Of a DNA stretch of 64,000 nucleotides, positions 8,626-18,174 are shown in pieces. Both the position numbers and the translations under genes were made by a program. Numbering within the stretch: the first letter of the stretch is position 1; each line of letters starts with the position of its first letter. Origin of the DNA: Nitratiruptor sp. SB155-2. GTDB lineage: Bacteria; Campylobacterota; Campylobacteria; Campylobacterales; Nitratiruptoraceae. The stretch is taken from the NCBI RefSeq assembly GCF_000010325.1, contig NC_009662.1:1756501-1820500 (forward strand), written 5' to 3'. The notes below the pieces were generated by a model. It was given only the letters and a program-made list of their open reading frames with translations, was not told where the DNA came from and made no database searches.

Positions 8626-9979
8626 TTGAACCCTTTATTTTCTTATCATACAACATCTTTTTGAGTTTTTCTTCAATCTCCTCTGGCTCCCAAAGAATCT
8701 GTTTTTTTATAGTTCGATTGGTAGCAAGACGAAGGAGTATCTCTAAAAAGTACGCTCCCAAAAATGCCAATAACACGTACCATCCGACCAAAGGGAGTTT
8801 TTGTTGCGTATATGCCAAAGCAAAACCGGCAGATGCAAAAGTTCCAATGGAGGCAAGAAACACAAAAAGCGGCATGGCTCGTGTTTTCTTGATTTTCAAA
8901 AAGTGTCCGGTATGAACAAAGCCTTGAATCAACAAAACCACTATAGCTGCAACTGTGGCAATCTCTTCGAGATTCAAAAAGATGATCATAGGCACAATCA
9001 AAAGAGCAGAAACAATCAATCCTTCGGTGGATTTGAAGACATTATATTCATACACTTTAGGCAGTTCCCCCTTTTTTGCCAAATCGTAACTGATCTGTGT
9101 CGCTGCATACAATGATGCATTGATAGCACTGGTCGCACTGATCAAAGCGACAGCAGCCATGATTTTGAACCCCCAATCACCAAACATAGGTTTAGCAGCT
9201 TCAGCCAAAGCATAATCTTTTGCTCTAACCACCTCCGAAAGAGGGAGATTGCCAATAACCGCTATCGATGTCATCACGTACAAAACAATGACAATACCAA
9301 TCGAGAGCATCATTGCCTTCAGCATAGTTTTATGAGGACTTTCCATATCTTCAACACTGTTCGTGATAACGCTAAAGCCTTGATAGGCAAAAAAGACAAG
9401 TCCTAAAGCATACAGCATATCGATCAAGCTATGGGTTTCATCAGACACAAGTCTATGAGGATCGATATAAAAAAGTGCGGCTACTACAAAAAGCGTTATC
9501 GCACTCAGTTTGAAAATTACAATATAGCTTTCGCTCTTTGCGACTATGGAAGCACCAAGTAGATTAACAAAAGTGAAAAATCCCAATATCCCTATAGCAA
9601 AAAGATTGACAGTAAAAGGAGTAATACCAGATGATGTGTAGGTAGCAGCATAAATTCCAAAAGATTTTGTTACTGCAGCAAGCCCTATGAGTTGGGCAAA
9701 ATAGAAAAGAACTCCTAATGCACCACTAAAAAAACCTTCACCATACTCATGAACAAGATACTCTATCACACCCCCTCGGCTAGGATAGCGAAGAGCGAGT
9801 TTGGCTAACGAGTACCCAGACAAAAGAGCGATCAATCCACCAATGATAAAAGTATATATAACCAGATTACCTGCAATCGCTCCAGCCTCTCCTATAACGA
9901 TAAAAATCCCAATACCAACCATCGAACCTATTCCCAAAAAGGCCGCACTCCATAGTCCGAAAGCTTTTTTTGGTTCCAC
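8618..9979 (-). CDS. APC-superfamily amino acid permease
   Basis: A 453-residue protein with about twelve transmembrane helices. The N-terminal GIGSMVGIGIFIVIGEAG (about residues 16-33) is the unwound helix 1 substrate site of APC transporters, and FFAYQGFSVITNSVEDM corresponds to helix 6. The start codon is GTG at 9979 with SD AAAGAGG 4 bp before it. It is the first gene of a pair with the DsbD_2-like gene. The substrate cannot be told. Confidence 0.88.
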   Translation of the reverse strand: MEPKKAFGLWSAAFLGIGSMVGIGIFIVIGEAGAIAGNLVIYTFIIGGLIALLSGYSLAKLALRYPSRGGVIEYLVHEYGEGFFSGALGVLFYFAQLIGLAAVTKSFGIYAATYTSSGITPFTVNLFAIGILGFFTFVNLLGASIVAKSESYIVIFKLSAITLFVVAALFYIDPHRLVSDETHSLIDMLYALGLVFFAYQGFSVITNSVEDMESPHKTMLKAMMLSIGIVIVLYVMTSIAVIGNLPLSEVVRAKDYALAEAAKPMFGDWGFKIMAAVALISATSAINASLYAATQISYDLAKKGELPKVYEYNVFKSTEGLIVSALLIVPMIIFLNLEEIATVAAIVVLLIQGFVHTGHFLKIKKTRAMPLFVFLASIGTFASAGFALAYTQQKLPLVGWYVLLAFLGAYFLEILLRLATNRTIKKQILWEPEEIEEKLKKMLYDKKIKGSNE

Positions 9980-10043
9980 AAAACCTCTTTTAAATCTTAT
10001 TTAATCTCTTTGAAACTATACTATAGTGAAACAAAGGTGAAAA

Positions 10044-10802
10044 ATGGATAAAAAAGAGTATAAAAAAGAACTGTATTACCTCCAAGTGGAACTTGTAAAG
10101 TTTCAACGCACCGTCATCGAAAAGGATCTGAAAGTATGCACTATTTTTGAAGGGCGGGATGCTGCTGGAAAAGATGGGACTATCAAACGATTCACCGAAC
10201 ACCTCAGTCCAAGAGAGACAAGAGTGGTTGCACTGGGCAAACCTACAGAACTAGATAAAAAGTATTTGTATTTTCAACGATACATTCACTATCTCCCACA
10301 CGGCGGAGAGATGGCCTTTTTCAACAGGAGCTGGTATAACAGGGCAGGCGTTGAAAAAGTCATGGGTTTTTGTACGAATGAAGAGTATGAAAAATTCATG
10401 CAAGAGGTACCAAATTTCGAGCATCTCCTGGTTCATGACGGCTTCATTTTTACCAAATATTGGCTCGATATCACAAAAGATGAACAAAAAAAGCGTTTGG
10501 AAGAGCGAAAAAAAGATCCTTTGAAACAGTGGAAACTAAGTCCCATTGATCAAAAAGCCCAAGAGTTATGGGACCAATACTCCTTAGCAAGGGATGAAAT
10601 GTTCGCAAGAACCCATTTTGCCTACGCTCCTTGGTATGTGGTGCGGGCAAATGACAAAAAAGTCGCTCGCATCAATACGATAAAACATTTTTTAAGCAAA
10701 GTAGAGTACGAACATAAAGATGAGTCTTTACTCATATATGATCCAAATATCGTCTGTGAATTTGATCAAATCTGTTATGACAAAGGTCTCATAGCACCAT
10801 AA
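10044..10802 (+). CDS. ppk2: Polyphosphate kinase 2 family protein (PPK2)
   Basis: A 252-residue soluble kinase that transfers phosphate between polyphosphate and nucleotides. The Walker A-like FEGRDAAGKDGTIKRFTEHL (about residues 34-53) and the lid/Walker B region PHGGEMAFFNRSWYNRAGVE are the PPK2 signatures. The length fits one-domain class I enzymes, which use polyphosphate to make ATP or GTP from diphosphates. It is followed 10 bp later by a small gene of unknown function with a perfect SD. Confidence 0.92.
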   Translation: MDKKEYKKELYYLQVELVKFQRTVIEKDLKVCTIFEGRDAAGKDGTIKRFTEHLSPRETRVVALGKPTELDKKYLYFQRYIHYLPHGGEMAFFNRSWYNRAGVEKVMGFCTNEEYEKFMQEVPNFEHLLVHDGFIFTKYWLDITKDEQKKRLEERKKDPLKQWKLSPIDQKAQELWDQYSLARDEMFARTHFAYAPWYVVRANDKKVARINTIKHFLSKVEYEHKDESLLIYDPNIVCEFDQICYDKGLIAP

Positions 10803-10812
10803 GAAGGAGGAA

Positions 10813-11133
10813 ATGATGGCGCAATTAGAAAAGTATATGTTTTACTACATGGACACTATCAGTGAGCGACAGTTCAATGAGGCGATAGAGTTAGCACGTC
10901 AGATGCTAGAAATTTGTGAAGATGAAAGTGCACCGGTCATAGAAGGACTTCTAAGTGCCGCCACCTGTCTGGAAGCTTTGAAAATGGGAGATTTCGATAA
11001 CGTAGAAGCGTTATGGAACAGCTACGAAGAGTCGAAGAAGTTTTTAATGCCGCAAAATAGACACTATGCCCTATTATTGGAAACAACTCTCATTTTGGAA
11101 AATACAAAAGAAGAGATAGAGAGGATTATATGA
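10813..11133 (+). CDS. Small hypothetical helical protein
   Basis: A 106-residue acidic protein predicted to be all-helical, with no signal peptide or membrane segment. The SD AAGGAGG is 4 bp before the ATG (a second ATG follows at once). The pattern of paired helices resembles a TPR-like fold, but I do not recognise the family. It is squeezed between ppk2 (10-bp gap) and a flavin reductase-like gene (4-bp overlap), so it is co-transcribed with both. Confidence 0.75.
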   Translation: MMAQLEKYMFYYMDTISERQFNEAIELARQMLEICEDESAPVIEGLLSAATCLEALKMGDFDNVEALWNSYEESKKFLMPQNRHYALLLETTLILENTKEEIERII

Positions 11134-11702
11134 TTGTTGATTTTGCAAATCTGGAGCTAAAGAATCGTTATAAAATAATGAGTCGTTCCGTTATTCCTAG
11201 GCCCATTGCATGGATCGTAACAGAAGGAAAAACCCTCAATATCGCTCCTTTTAGTTACTTCATGGCTTTAAGCTCTAACCCCGCTACCCTTGTCGTCTCT
11301 ATCGGACATAAAAAAGATGGCTCGCCAAAAGATACCCTCAAGAATATTCTTGAAACGAAAAAGTGCACCATATGCAGCGTAGCACCAGAACAGATAACCA
11401 AAATGCACGAAAGCAGTGAAATGCTGCCCGAGGAGATAAGTGAAGCCAAAACGTTTGATATTTCAACACAAAAGATTCTCGCCGATTTTCCTCCTATTAT
11501 CGAAGGAGCCCCAAGTGCCTTTTTCTGTCGTCTGTACCAAAAAATAGATCTCAAAGGAAGTAAAACCATTCCACTTATCTTAGAGATAGAATCCTACTAC
11601 GTGGAGGACCGGTACGCCAATGAAAATTTTGATATAGAGTTTCAAACAGTTGCGAGAGTTGGCAAAGAGTATCGTCTCTGTGAGAAAAAAATAGAGCCAT
11701 AA
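11130..11702 (+). CDS. Flavin reductase-like domain protein (flavoredoxin family)
   Basis: A 190-residue protein of the FMN-binding split-barrel class (flavin reductase like). SRSVIPRPIAWIVTE (about residues 14-28) followed by LNIAPFSYFMALSSNPA (about 32-48) and VVSIGHKKDGSPKDTLKNI are the characteristic FMN-contact regions of this family. It is probably cytoplasmic. It overlaps the upstream small gene by 4 bp. The substrate or partner is unknown; the family includes flavoredoxins and flavin:NAD(P)H reductases. Confidence 0.85.
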   Translation: MIVDFANLELKNRYKIMSRSVIPRPIAWIVTEGKTLNIAPFSYFMALSSNPATLVVSIGHKKDGSPKDTLKNILETKKCTICSVAPEQITKMHESSEMLPEEISEAKTFDISTQKILADFPPIIEGAPSAFFCRLYQKIDLKGSKTIPLILEIESYYVEDRYANENFDIEFQTVARVGKEYRLCEKKIEP

Positions 11703-11766
11703 GCTACTTTTGTTCTTGCTTTTTCCTCTATTTTTGATATGATGGGAAAAAATCAAGGAGCAAACC

Positions 11767-12789
11767 ATGGTAGCCGATGCATGGCTCTCAAAAGAGCTCA
11801 AAAACGATAAAGTCCTCTGCCTTGCATGTGCTCACGCCTGTAAACTCGATCCTGGTGAATTTGGAAAATGTGGGGTTCGGGTCAACGAAAACGGCAAGCT
11901 CAAATCGACCGTATACGGTTTGGCAGCAGCCGCGCATATCGATCCAATCGAAAAAAAGCCTATGTTTCATTTTCTTCCAGGCTCAACTATTATGAGTATC
12001 GGCACCGTTGGCTGCAACTTTTGCTGTCAATTTTGTCAAAATTGGGAAATAAGCCAATATCCACAAACAAACGGCTATAAAGTATTCGGTCAAGAGTTGA
12101 TGCCGGCCGATATCGTAGAGATTGCCTTACGGTATGGATGCAAATCGGTCGCCTATACCTACAATGAGCCGATCGTCTATTTTGAATACACCTACGATAC
12201 GGCAAAACTGGCCCATGAAAAGGGACTCAAAAATGTCTATGTCACCAGTGGATTTGAGACAAGACGGGCAATTGACGAGTTGGCTCCCTATATCGATGGG
12301 ATGAATATCGATATCAAATTTTTCAAAGACGAAAGCTACCAAAAGATTAGCTGCGCTAGACTCAAGCCAGTTCTTGAAGCCATCAAATATGCCCATCAAA
12401 AAGGAATCTGGATAGAAACCACTACACTTATCATCCCAGGTATCAACGACAGCGACGAAGAACTTCGAAATATCGCAAAATTTATGGTTGATATCGATCC
12501 AAACATGCCTTGGCATGTAAGCAGATTTCATCCGGACTATAAAATGCTCGATCGCCCTGTAACTCCATACGAAACCCTCAAACGAGCCTACGATATAGGA
12601 AAAGAAAAAGGGCTAAACTATGTCTATATAGGCAACTATCCCGATGAAGATCTTGAATCCACCTACTGTCCAAAATGCGGTTTTAAAGTGATCGAGCGAG
12701 CTGGCTATCTTGGGGAACAGGTAAAAAACCATCTTGTGGATGGAAAATGTCCAAAATGTGGAGAAACAATAGCAGGAGTTTGGGAATGA
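11767..12789 (+). CDS. amrS: AmmeMemoRadiSam-type radical SAM enzyme (AmrS-like), copy 1
   Basis: A 340-residue radical SAM protein. The [4Fe-4S] motif is in GTVGCNFCCQFCQNWEIS (CX3CX2C, about residues 81-88). The N-terminus has CLACAHACKLDPGEFGKCGV and the C-terminus has two CxxC pairs (CPKCGF, CPKCGE), a zinc or auxiliary cluster site. The family (PflA-like, 'AmmeMemoRadiSam system') is usually linked to AMMECR1 and MEMO1 proteins; neither is in this window. The stop overlaps the ATG of a close paralogue. Confidence 0.88.
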   Translation: MVADAWLSKELKNDKVLCLACAHACKLDPGEFGKCGVRVNENGKLKSTVYGLAAAAHIDPIEKKPMFHFLPGSTIMSIGTVGCNFCCQFCQNWEISQYPQTNGYKVFGQELMPADIVEIALRYGCKSVAYTYNEPIVYFEYTYDTAKLAHEKGLKNVYVTSGFETRRAIDELAPYIDGMNIDIKFFKDESYQKISCARLKPVLEAIKYAHQKGIWIETTTLIIPGINDSDEELRNIAKFMVDIDPNMPWHVSRFHPDYKMLDRPVTPYETLKRAYDIGKEKGLNYVYIGNYPDEDLESTYCPKCGFKVIERAGYLGEQVKNHLVDGKCPKCGETIAGVWE

Positions 12790-13808
12790 AAGTGCACGCG
12801 TGGCTGAGCAAAAAACTCCCTTCTGGGAAAATCTTATGTGAAGCATGCGCGCAAGCCTGTAAACTGGATGAGGGCGAGTATGGCATCTGTGGCGTAAGAA
12901 AAGTAGAAAACGGGGAACTAAAACTTCTTGTCTATGGCAAAGCGGCTGCAGTCAATGTGGATCCAGTAGAAAAAAAACCGATGTTTCATTTCCTGCCCAA
13001 TACAAAAGTGTTCAGCTTTGGAACAGTTGGATGTAACCTCAGCTGCTCTTTTTGCCAAAATTTTGAGATAAGCCAGTTTCCTCAAGAGCACGATCACAAG
13101 ATTTTTGGTCATGATCTCATGCCCCAGCAAGCAGTGGAGCTTGCACTGCATCATGGATGCAGCTCCATCGCTTATACCTACAACGAGCCGATTGTCTGGT
13201 TTGAATACAGCTACGATACGGCTAAACTGGCACACGAAAAGGGGTTGAAAAACATCTATGTCACCAGCGGATATGAGACAAGAAAGGCGATGGATAAATT
13301 AGCTGGTGTCATTGATGGGATGAATATCGATCTAAAAGCTTTCACGGACAGATTTTACAAAGAGCAGTGTGGTGCAAGACTCAAACCTGTCCTTGAAGCG
13401 ATCGAATACGCCTATAAAAAGGATATCTGGATCGAAATCACGACGCTTTTTATCCCGGATCAGAACGACAGCGAAGAGGAGATGCGTCAAATCGCTAATT
13501 TCATCGCTTCCATCGATACCTCGATCCCTTGGCATGTAAGCGGTTTTTATCCGACATACAAAATGACCGACACCCATCCCACACCACCCCAGACACTGCT
13601 CAAAGCGTATGAAATAGGAAAAGCGGAAGGACTCAAGTTTGTCTATGTGGGTAACTTTAATGCTCCTGAGTTTGAAACCACCTACTGCCCGGCCTGCGGA
13701 TATGCCGTTATTGAGCGAAGCGGCCATATCGGACAGCAGGTCCGAAACCATCTAGTAGATGGACGGTGTCCAAAATGCAACACCTTTATACCGGGGATTT
13801 GGAAATAG
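12786..13808 (+). CDS. amrS: AmmeMemoRadiSam-type radical SAM enzyme (AmrS-like), copy 2
   Basis: A 340-residue tandem paralogue of the preceding gene, with the same length and layout: CEACAQACKLDEGEYGICGV, radical SAM motif in GCNLSCSFCQNFEIS, then CPACGY and CPKCNT at the C-terminus. The start is the ATG at 12786 within an ATGA overlap with copy 1; the open frame extends 39 bp further upstream, but alignment with copy 1 (both begin about five residues before WLSK) argues against that. The two copies diverge enough to suggest separate substrates rather than a fresh duplication. Confidence 0.88.
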   Translation: MKVHAWLSKKLPSGKILCEACAQACKLDEGEYGICGVRKVENGELKLLVYGKAAAVNVDPVEKKPMFHFLPNTKVFSFGTVGCNLSCSFCQNFEISQFPQEHDHKIFGHDLMPQQAVELALHHGCSSIAYTYNEPIVWFEYSYDTAKLAHEKGLKNIYVTSGYETRKAMDKLAGVIDGMNIDLKAFTDRFYKEQCGARLKPVLEAIEYAYKKDIWIEITTLFIPDQNDSEEEMRQIANFIASIDTSIPWHVSGFYPTYKMTDTHPTPPQTLLKAYEIGKAEGLKFVYVGNFNAPEFETTYCPACGYAVIERSGHIGQQVRNHLVDGRCPKCNTFIPGIWK

Positions 13809-15493
13809 AACATTTTAAGTTTTTTATAGAAGCTTTTTCTGGACTTGGACTTTTTCTCTTTGGAATGCTCTATCTAGAGCAGCAGCTTCGCAGTGCCGCT
13901 GGAAGATTTTTCAAAAAGATTGTTCGCTGGATGACCAGTACCCCTTTAAAAAGTCTCTTGGCCGGTATCCTCACAACAACAATCTTTCAAAGCTCTTCCG
14001 TGGTCACTCTCATGGCACTCTCACTCATTGGAGCAGGCCTTATCCATCTAGAAGGTGCTATCGGCATCATTTTTGGAGCAAATATAGGAACCACCGTAAC
14101 AGCCTGGATCGTAGGACTTGTCGGTTTCAAGATGGATATCAAACTGCTCTCCTATTTCATGGTAGGCTTTGGTGGACTTGGAAGCGTCTTGGCGCCACAA
14201 GAGAGCAGATGGAGAAATATTTTTTATGCTATGGTGGGATTTGGGCTCATTTTTATGGGACTGGAGGGGATGAAGGAGAGCTTTTCAGAATTCGGTCAAA
14301 AGGTCTCTTTACAAGGTTTTGATCATCTTTGGTGGTATACACTGCTCGGGTTTGCTATCACCGCTATCATCCAGTCAAGTTCTGCGTCAATTGCCATCAT
14401 ACAAAGTGCTCTTTTTGCCCAAATCGTCTCTTTGGAGCAAGCAGCCGCCTTCGTGATAGGAGCCAATGTAGGAACGACCATTACAGCCATCCTTGGAGCT
14501 ATCGGAGGTTCCCCGGATAAAAAAAGAGCGGCTACGGCCCATTTTTTCTTCAATCTCTCCACCGGAGTCTTTGCCTATCTGGCTCTTCCTTGGCTTCTGC
14601 AAGCTACACGATTGATTATGCCAACTGCCGATCCTGTTATCCAGATAGCTCTTTTTCATACTCTTTTCAACGTTTTTGGTGTACTCATATGGTTTCCATT
14701 TATCGAGCCTTTGGCAAAATGGTTGGAAACGCTTTTTGACCAACCCGAAAATATAGTTACCAAGTATATCCATAATGTTTCAAGTAGTGTGGTCGATGTG
14801 GCACTGGATGCATCCTTGAAAGAGATCAACCACTTAAACCAAGAGGTGGAGAATTTCGCTCTTTTTGCTGTAGGCATTCCAAGCCTCGATATTTTAGAAA
14901 AAGAGGGTTCTATCGATAAAATCCTGGAAAAATATAGTGATCCTTTAGATGTGCCTTTTATGACCCAATATAACCATATCCGTAAAATAGAAGGTGAGAT
15001 TTTACGCTTTACCCATGAGCTCTCTGCGAATGCTACGACAAAAGAGATGGAGGAGATTATCCATGCTATCGCAAAAACGACTACCTATTTGGCAACGGCT
15101 GCAAAAGCGATTAAAGATATGCTTCCAGACCTAGAGCAGTGGTATGAAGGGGAGAGTTTGGAAGAAAGAGAATTTTTACAAAATTTGCGCTATCAGATCA
15201 TTCGCAGCGTACAGGCGTTCCATTACGCTTTACAAGGAGACGAGCATGCAAAAGAAGAGATTGAAGCAATCTATAAAAAGATAGCCAACTCCTATCGTAA
15301 CACGCTTGAAATCATAAGTGACATCGCCAAAAACCCCCATATCGCTTCAGAAAGGCTCACCATTGCCATCAACGACTACCATTTAAGCAAGAGTTTTACG
15401 AAATCGTTACGAAACACCCTCGATCAAATATCCTCGATTGAACTTTTTTTACAACAAAATGGCAAAACCAATCAAAAAAGAGTTCATACATGA
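13775..15493 (+). CDS. Na/Pi cotransporter family protein with PhoU-like C-terminal domain
   Basis: About 572 residues. Two inverted QSSS repeats mark the NptA/PNaS transport fold: TTIFQSSSVVTLMALSLIGA and TAIIQSSSASIAIIQSALFA, each followed by GANIGTT or GANVGTT. The C-terminal about 240 residues are helical and PhoU-like. The start is uncertain: ATG at 13775 lies inside the upstream amrS gene, with GTG at 13766 or TTG at 13799 as alternatives; no methionine follows before the first membrane helix. It imports phosphate with sodium, or exports it in some members. Confidence 0.85.
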   Translation: MQHLYTGDLEIEHFKFFIEAFSGLGLFLFGMLYLEQQLRSAAGRFFKKIVRWMTSTPLKSLLAGILTTTIFQSSSVVTLMALSLIGAGLIHLEGAIGIIFGANIGTTVTAWIVGLVGFKMDIKLLSYFMVGFGGLGSVLAPQESRWRNIFYAMVGFGLIFMGLEGMKESFSEFGQKVSLQGFDHLWWYTLLGFAITAIIQSSSASIAIIQSALFAQIVSLEQAAAFVIGANVGTTITAILGAIGGSPDKKRAATAHFFFNLSTGVFAYLALPWLLQATRLIMPTADPVIQIALFHTLFNVFGVLIWFPFIEPLAKWLETLFDQPENIVTKYIHNVSSSVVDVALDASLKEINHLNQEVENFALFAVGIPSLDILEKEGSIDKILEKYSDPLDVPFMTQYNHIRKIEGEILRFTHELSANATTKEMEEIIHAIAKTTTYLATAAKAIKDMLPDLEQWYEGESLEEREFLQNLRYQIIRSVQAFHYALQGDEHAKEEIEAIYKKIANSYRNTLEIISDIAKNPHIASERLTIAINDYHLSKSFTKSLRNTLDQISSIELFLQQNGKTNQKRVHT

Positions 15494-15494
15494 A

Positions 15495-16139
15495 TCATCG
15501 GTATCGATTCAAAAGCGTTTTTATCTTTTGAATATATCGATTGTTTTTATGCACTCTTCCCAAAATCACACTTTTGGATGAAGCATGATAGAAACTTCTT
15601 GTCTTCTCATAATCTATGTCCAAAACGGCTCCTTTGAGGGTAAGTCCTGCGAAGATCCCCCTACTTTTGGAATAGGAGTAGATTTCACTTCTGAATTTTA
15701 TATCGGTACTGGCCTCTCCTGCTCTTCCGACAGGACCTGCTGCCACTGAAGCATCGGCCCCAAGGGTGAATTTGCCACTCACGAGTCTATCAACGCTCTC
15801 GTGTGTTTCAAAAACGAGCATCACATCGATACTCTCAAGCCCTATCTGCCATCCGAAACTCCCTCCTGCAAGTTTGACAAAAACGGGATCGCTCCAGTTT
15901 CGACCATGCCTCACCATCAAGATCCCTTCTCCGTATCTTCCGCCAATGACAAATCCCCCGCGTATTACACCAGGTATGATGGCTATGGCCTTTGCGTTTT
16001 GCAAAAGCTTTTTGGGAATCTTCTTTTCAGGTATATTCAAAAACTCTTTCAAAGTATAGTAACTATCTTGCAATATCGCATCGGGTGAGGCAGCAAACAT
16101 AGACCCAACAAACAACAACAACATAAACAGCTTTTTCAT
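15495..16139 (-). CDS. SYLF-domain (Ysc84-like) lipid-binding exported protein
   Basis: A 214-residue protein with a Sec signal peptide (MKKLFMLLLFVGSMFAAS) and a SYLF/Ysc84 domain: IAIIPGVIRGGFVIGGRYGE (about residues 52-71) and DASVAAGPVGRAGEASTD (about 128-145). The family binds phosphoinositides in eukaryotes; the bacterial role is not settled. It overlaps the histidine kinase gene by 4 bp, so it is the last gene of the haem-binding protein-RR-HK operon and may be an envelope-stress partner. Confidence 0.86.
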   Translation of the reverse strand: MKKLFMLLLFVGSMFAASPDAILQDSYYTLKEFLNIPEKKIPKKLLQNAKAIAIIPGVIRGGFVIGGRYGEGILMVRHGRNWSDPVFVKLAGGSFGWQIGLESIDVMLVFETHESVDRLVSGKFTLGADASVAAGPVGRAGEASTDIKFRSEIYSYSKSRGIFAGLTLKGAVLDIDYEKTRSFYHASSKSVILGRVHKNNRYIQKIKTLLNRYR

Positions 16140-17518
16140 GAATACTCCTGTAGTTTTTTTATTTCAAAACAGAATCTGCTTCCTTTTTTGTATTCACTCT
16201 CAATCTGCAGTTGTACACCGTGCAAATCGAGAATATATGAGACTATATATAATCCCAGACCCATTGAATTATCAAAACTGTGTTTGACTCGATAAAATTT
16301 CTTGGTGATCTTTTCTTGGTGCTCCTCTTTAATGCCGATACCTCTATCCTCCACGCAAAAAATTCCATCTTTACACACTACCCTTACATCCGATTCAGAA
16401 TACTTCAAAGCATTATCCAAAAGGTTTAAAACAACCGTTTCCATCAATGCTTTATCGGCATAGATCTCACAAGACCCACACTCAAAAGTACATTCTCTGT
16501 TTTTATATTTTTGCTGTAAAAACGTAGCGGCCTCTTGAGCCAATTCACATAAATCGAATCTACTTTTTTGTAGCTCGATGGAACTACTTTCAAATTTCAT
16601 GGCCAAAGCGAGTCTATCTATCATATAAGATATCTTTTCACTGGCTTGGTAAATTTTTTGGATAAAGCGCTGCTGTAATGCTTTTGGCATATCCGGTTCA
16701 TCTAACAGTGACTGAGCATATCCATGAATAATGGCTACCGGATTTTTGAACTCATGACTTACGGCAGATATGAGATCGTTACGCTGTTTGGATATCTCTT
16801 TGATTTTTTGCGTAAACTTTCTCTTCTTTGCATCTCGTTTTTTGAGATTTTGGGCTAATCTTTGCAAATGTTTCGTGATGGTTTCAAATTCTTGAGCAAA
16901 TTTCGCTTGGTATAGCGTATCGTACTCTTTGTGTGAGAGTTTCTTTACATACTCAACAATACCGTCGATCTCTTGCTTTATCTTTTGACTCATCAGATAA
17001 GAGATCATCAAAGTAACAATAATTAGTCCCAAAAATATGAGCAAAAATTGGATCCATAATCTCATAAAGTGTTTTTGGATCTCATCCACTGGATAGGCGA
17101 TACGAAGAATTCTGTCACCAGATCGGTGTGCGACATACAAAAGATTTTGATGAACGGTAGAGGAGTAGCGTTCGCTCCATCCCCATCCTTTTTTTAAAGC
17201 CTCTTGCACCTCAGGTCGGAGTCTATGGTTCTCCATCTCTTTTTTATCGTATCGGCTCTCTGCCAGAACTTTACCATCTTCGCTTATGATGGTAATCCTG
17301 CTTTTTATTTTTTTATCGATTTGACGGACCAGATCATCATCAACTCCACGAGAGGCTATTATCTCTTCAGTTAGAATGATCTCATTTTCCAGTAGCTTTC
17401 TGAAATTGTCTAGCTCGATATTTTTAATGCCATAGTAACTCACAAAAGCGAGGGCTACGAAAAGGAGAACTAAAAGGAGCAACAGATGGTTAAAAAAAAT
17501 TTTATGAAGTCTTAGCAT
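16136..17518 (-). CDS. Sensor histidine kinase, membrane-bound
   Basis: A 460-residue kinase. TM1 is at about residues 10-31 and TM2 at about 152-173, enclosing a periplasmic sensor of about 120 residues. A HAMP-like linker is followed by the HisKA H-box AVSHEFKNPVAIIHGY, the N-box in VLNLLDNALKYSE, G1 (DRGIGI) and G2 (GLGLYI). It overlaps its response regulator upstream by 7 bp. The stimulus is unknown; the neighbouring haem-binding and SYLF envelope proteins hint at redox or envelope sensing. Confidence 0.93.
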   Translation of the reverse strand: MLRLHKIFFNHLLLLLVLLFVALAFVSYYGIKNIELDNFRKLLENEIILTEEIIASRGVDDDLVRQIDKKIKSRITIISEDGKVLAESRYDKKEMENHRLRPEVQEALKKGWGWSERYSSTVHQNLLYVAHRSGDRILRIAYPVDEIQKHFMRLWIQFLLIFLGLIIVTLMISYLMSQKIKQEIDGIVEYVKKLSHKEYDTLYQAKFAQEFETITKHLQRLAQNLKKRDAKKRKFTQKIKEISKQRNDLISAVSHEFKNPVAIIHGYAQSLLDEPDMPKALQQRFIQKIYQASEKISYMIDRLALAMKFESSSIELQKSRFDLCELAQEAATFLQQKYKNRECTFECGSCEIYADKALMETVVLNLLDNALKYSESDVRVVCKDGIFCVEDRGIGIKEEHQEKITKKFYRVKHSFDNSMGLGLYIVSYILDLHGVQLQIESEYKKGSRFCFEIKKLQEYS

Positions 17519-18174
17519 AATTTATATCCAACGCCCCGCACCGATTCGATATAGTTTTTCTCTTTGTTCGGATCGATCTTTTCCTTTAGACGCTTGATGG
17601 CGACATTGACGCTGCGTTCTTGCTTCATATCGCCCCATACATTTTCTAAAAGATGATCACGACTCAAAACTCTTCCCGCGTTTGCTACAAACTCCATCAA
17701 AAGACGAAATTCCAGTTTTGTCAAATGAATAGGATTGCCATCCACGAACACTTCATTGGAAGAGGGGATCATAACAATATCTTTATACTCTATATGGTCT
17801 TGCAACTGCGGTTTGTAACGGCGGAGAACCGCCTTGATTCGTAAAATCAGTTCATTGAAATTGAAAGGTTTCGTGATGTAATCATCCGCTCCTCGGATAA
17901 ATCCCTCTTCCACATCTTTTTCCTGATCCTTTGCCGTTAAAAAGATCACAGGAATATCGTTCCCCTCTTTGCGAAGCGACGCGACAAACTCGCTTCCCTC
18001 CTCCGTAGGAAGGTTTCGATCCACTATTAAAAGATCCACATCCTCCTCATCCAAAAATTCACGCACCTTTTTGGTGGACAAAAAGCCCTCCACCTCAAAC
18101 TCTTTGGAAAGCTTATACTCCAAAAGCTCCAGTAAATCTCGCTCATCTTCGATGATTACAATTTTTGGTTTCAT
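17512..18174 (-). CDS. OmpR/PhoB-family response regulator
   Basis: A 220-residue two-domain regulator. The receiver has the acidic pair in IIEDERDLLELL, the phospho-acceptor aspartate in LLIVDRNLP (about residue 53), the conserved T/K in VIFLTAKDQ and ITKPFNF. The C-terminal winged helix has LTKLEFRLLMEFVANAGRVL and the recognition helix in SVNVAIKRLKEKI. It pairs with the histidine kinase downstream. It touches the upstream haem-binding protein gene (TAATG), so all four genes form an operon. Confidence 0.94.
   Translation of the reverse strand: MKPKIVIIEDERDLLELLEYKLSKEFEVEGFLSTKKVREFLDEEDVDLLIVDRNLPTEEGSEFVASLRKEGNDIPVIFLTAKDQEKDVEEGFIRGADDYITKPFNFNELILRIKAVLRRYKPQLQDHIEYKDIVMIPSSNEVFVDGNPIHLTKLEFRLLMEFVANAGRVLSRDHLLENVWGDMKQERSVNVAIKRLKEKIDPNKEKNYIESVRGVGYKLC

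Noticed and set aside
9980..10043. CTATACTATAG palindrome upstream of ppk2 as an operator
   Set aside because: It is short and overlaps a likely -10; no regulator gene is nearby, so I do not call it.
12747..12785. Upstream extension of the second amrS gene
   Set aside because: It overlaps copy 1 by 43 bp and adds residues absent from the paralogue; the ATGA start fits better.
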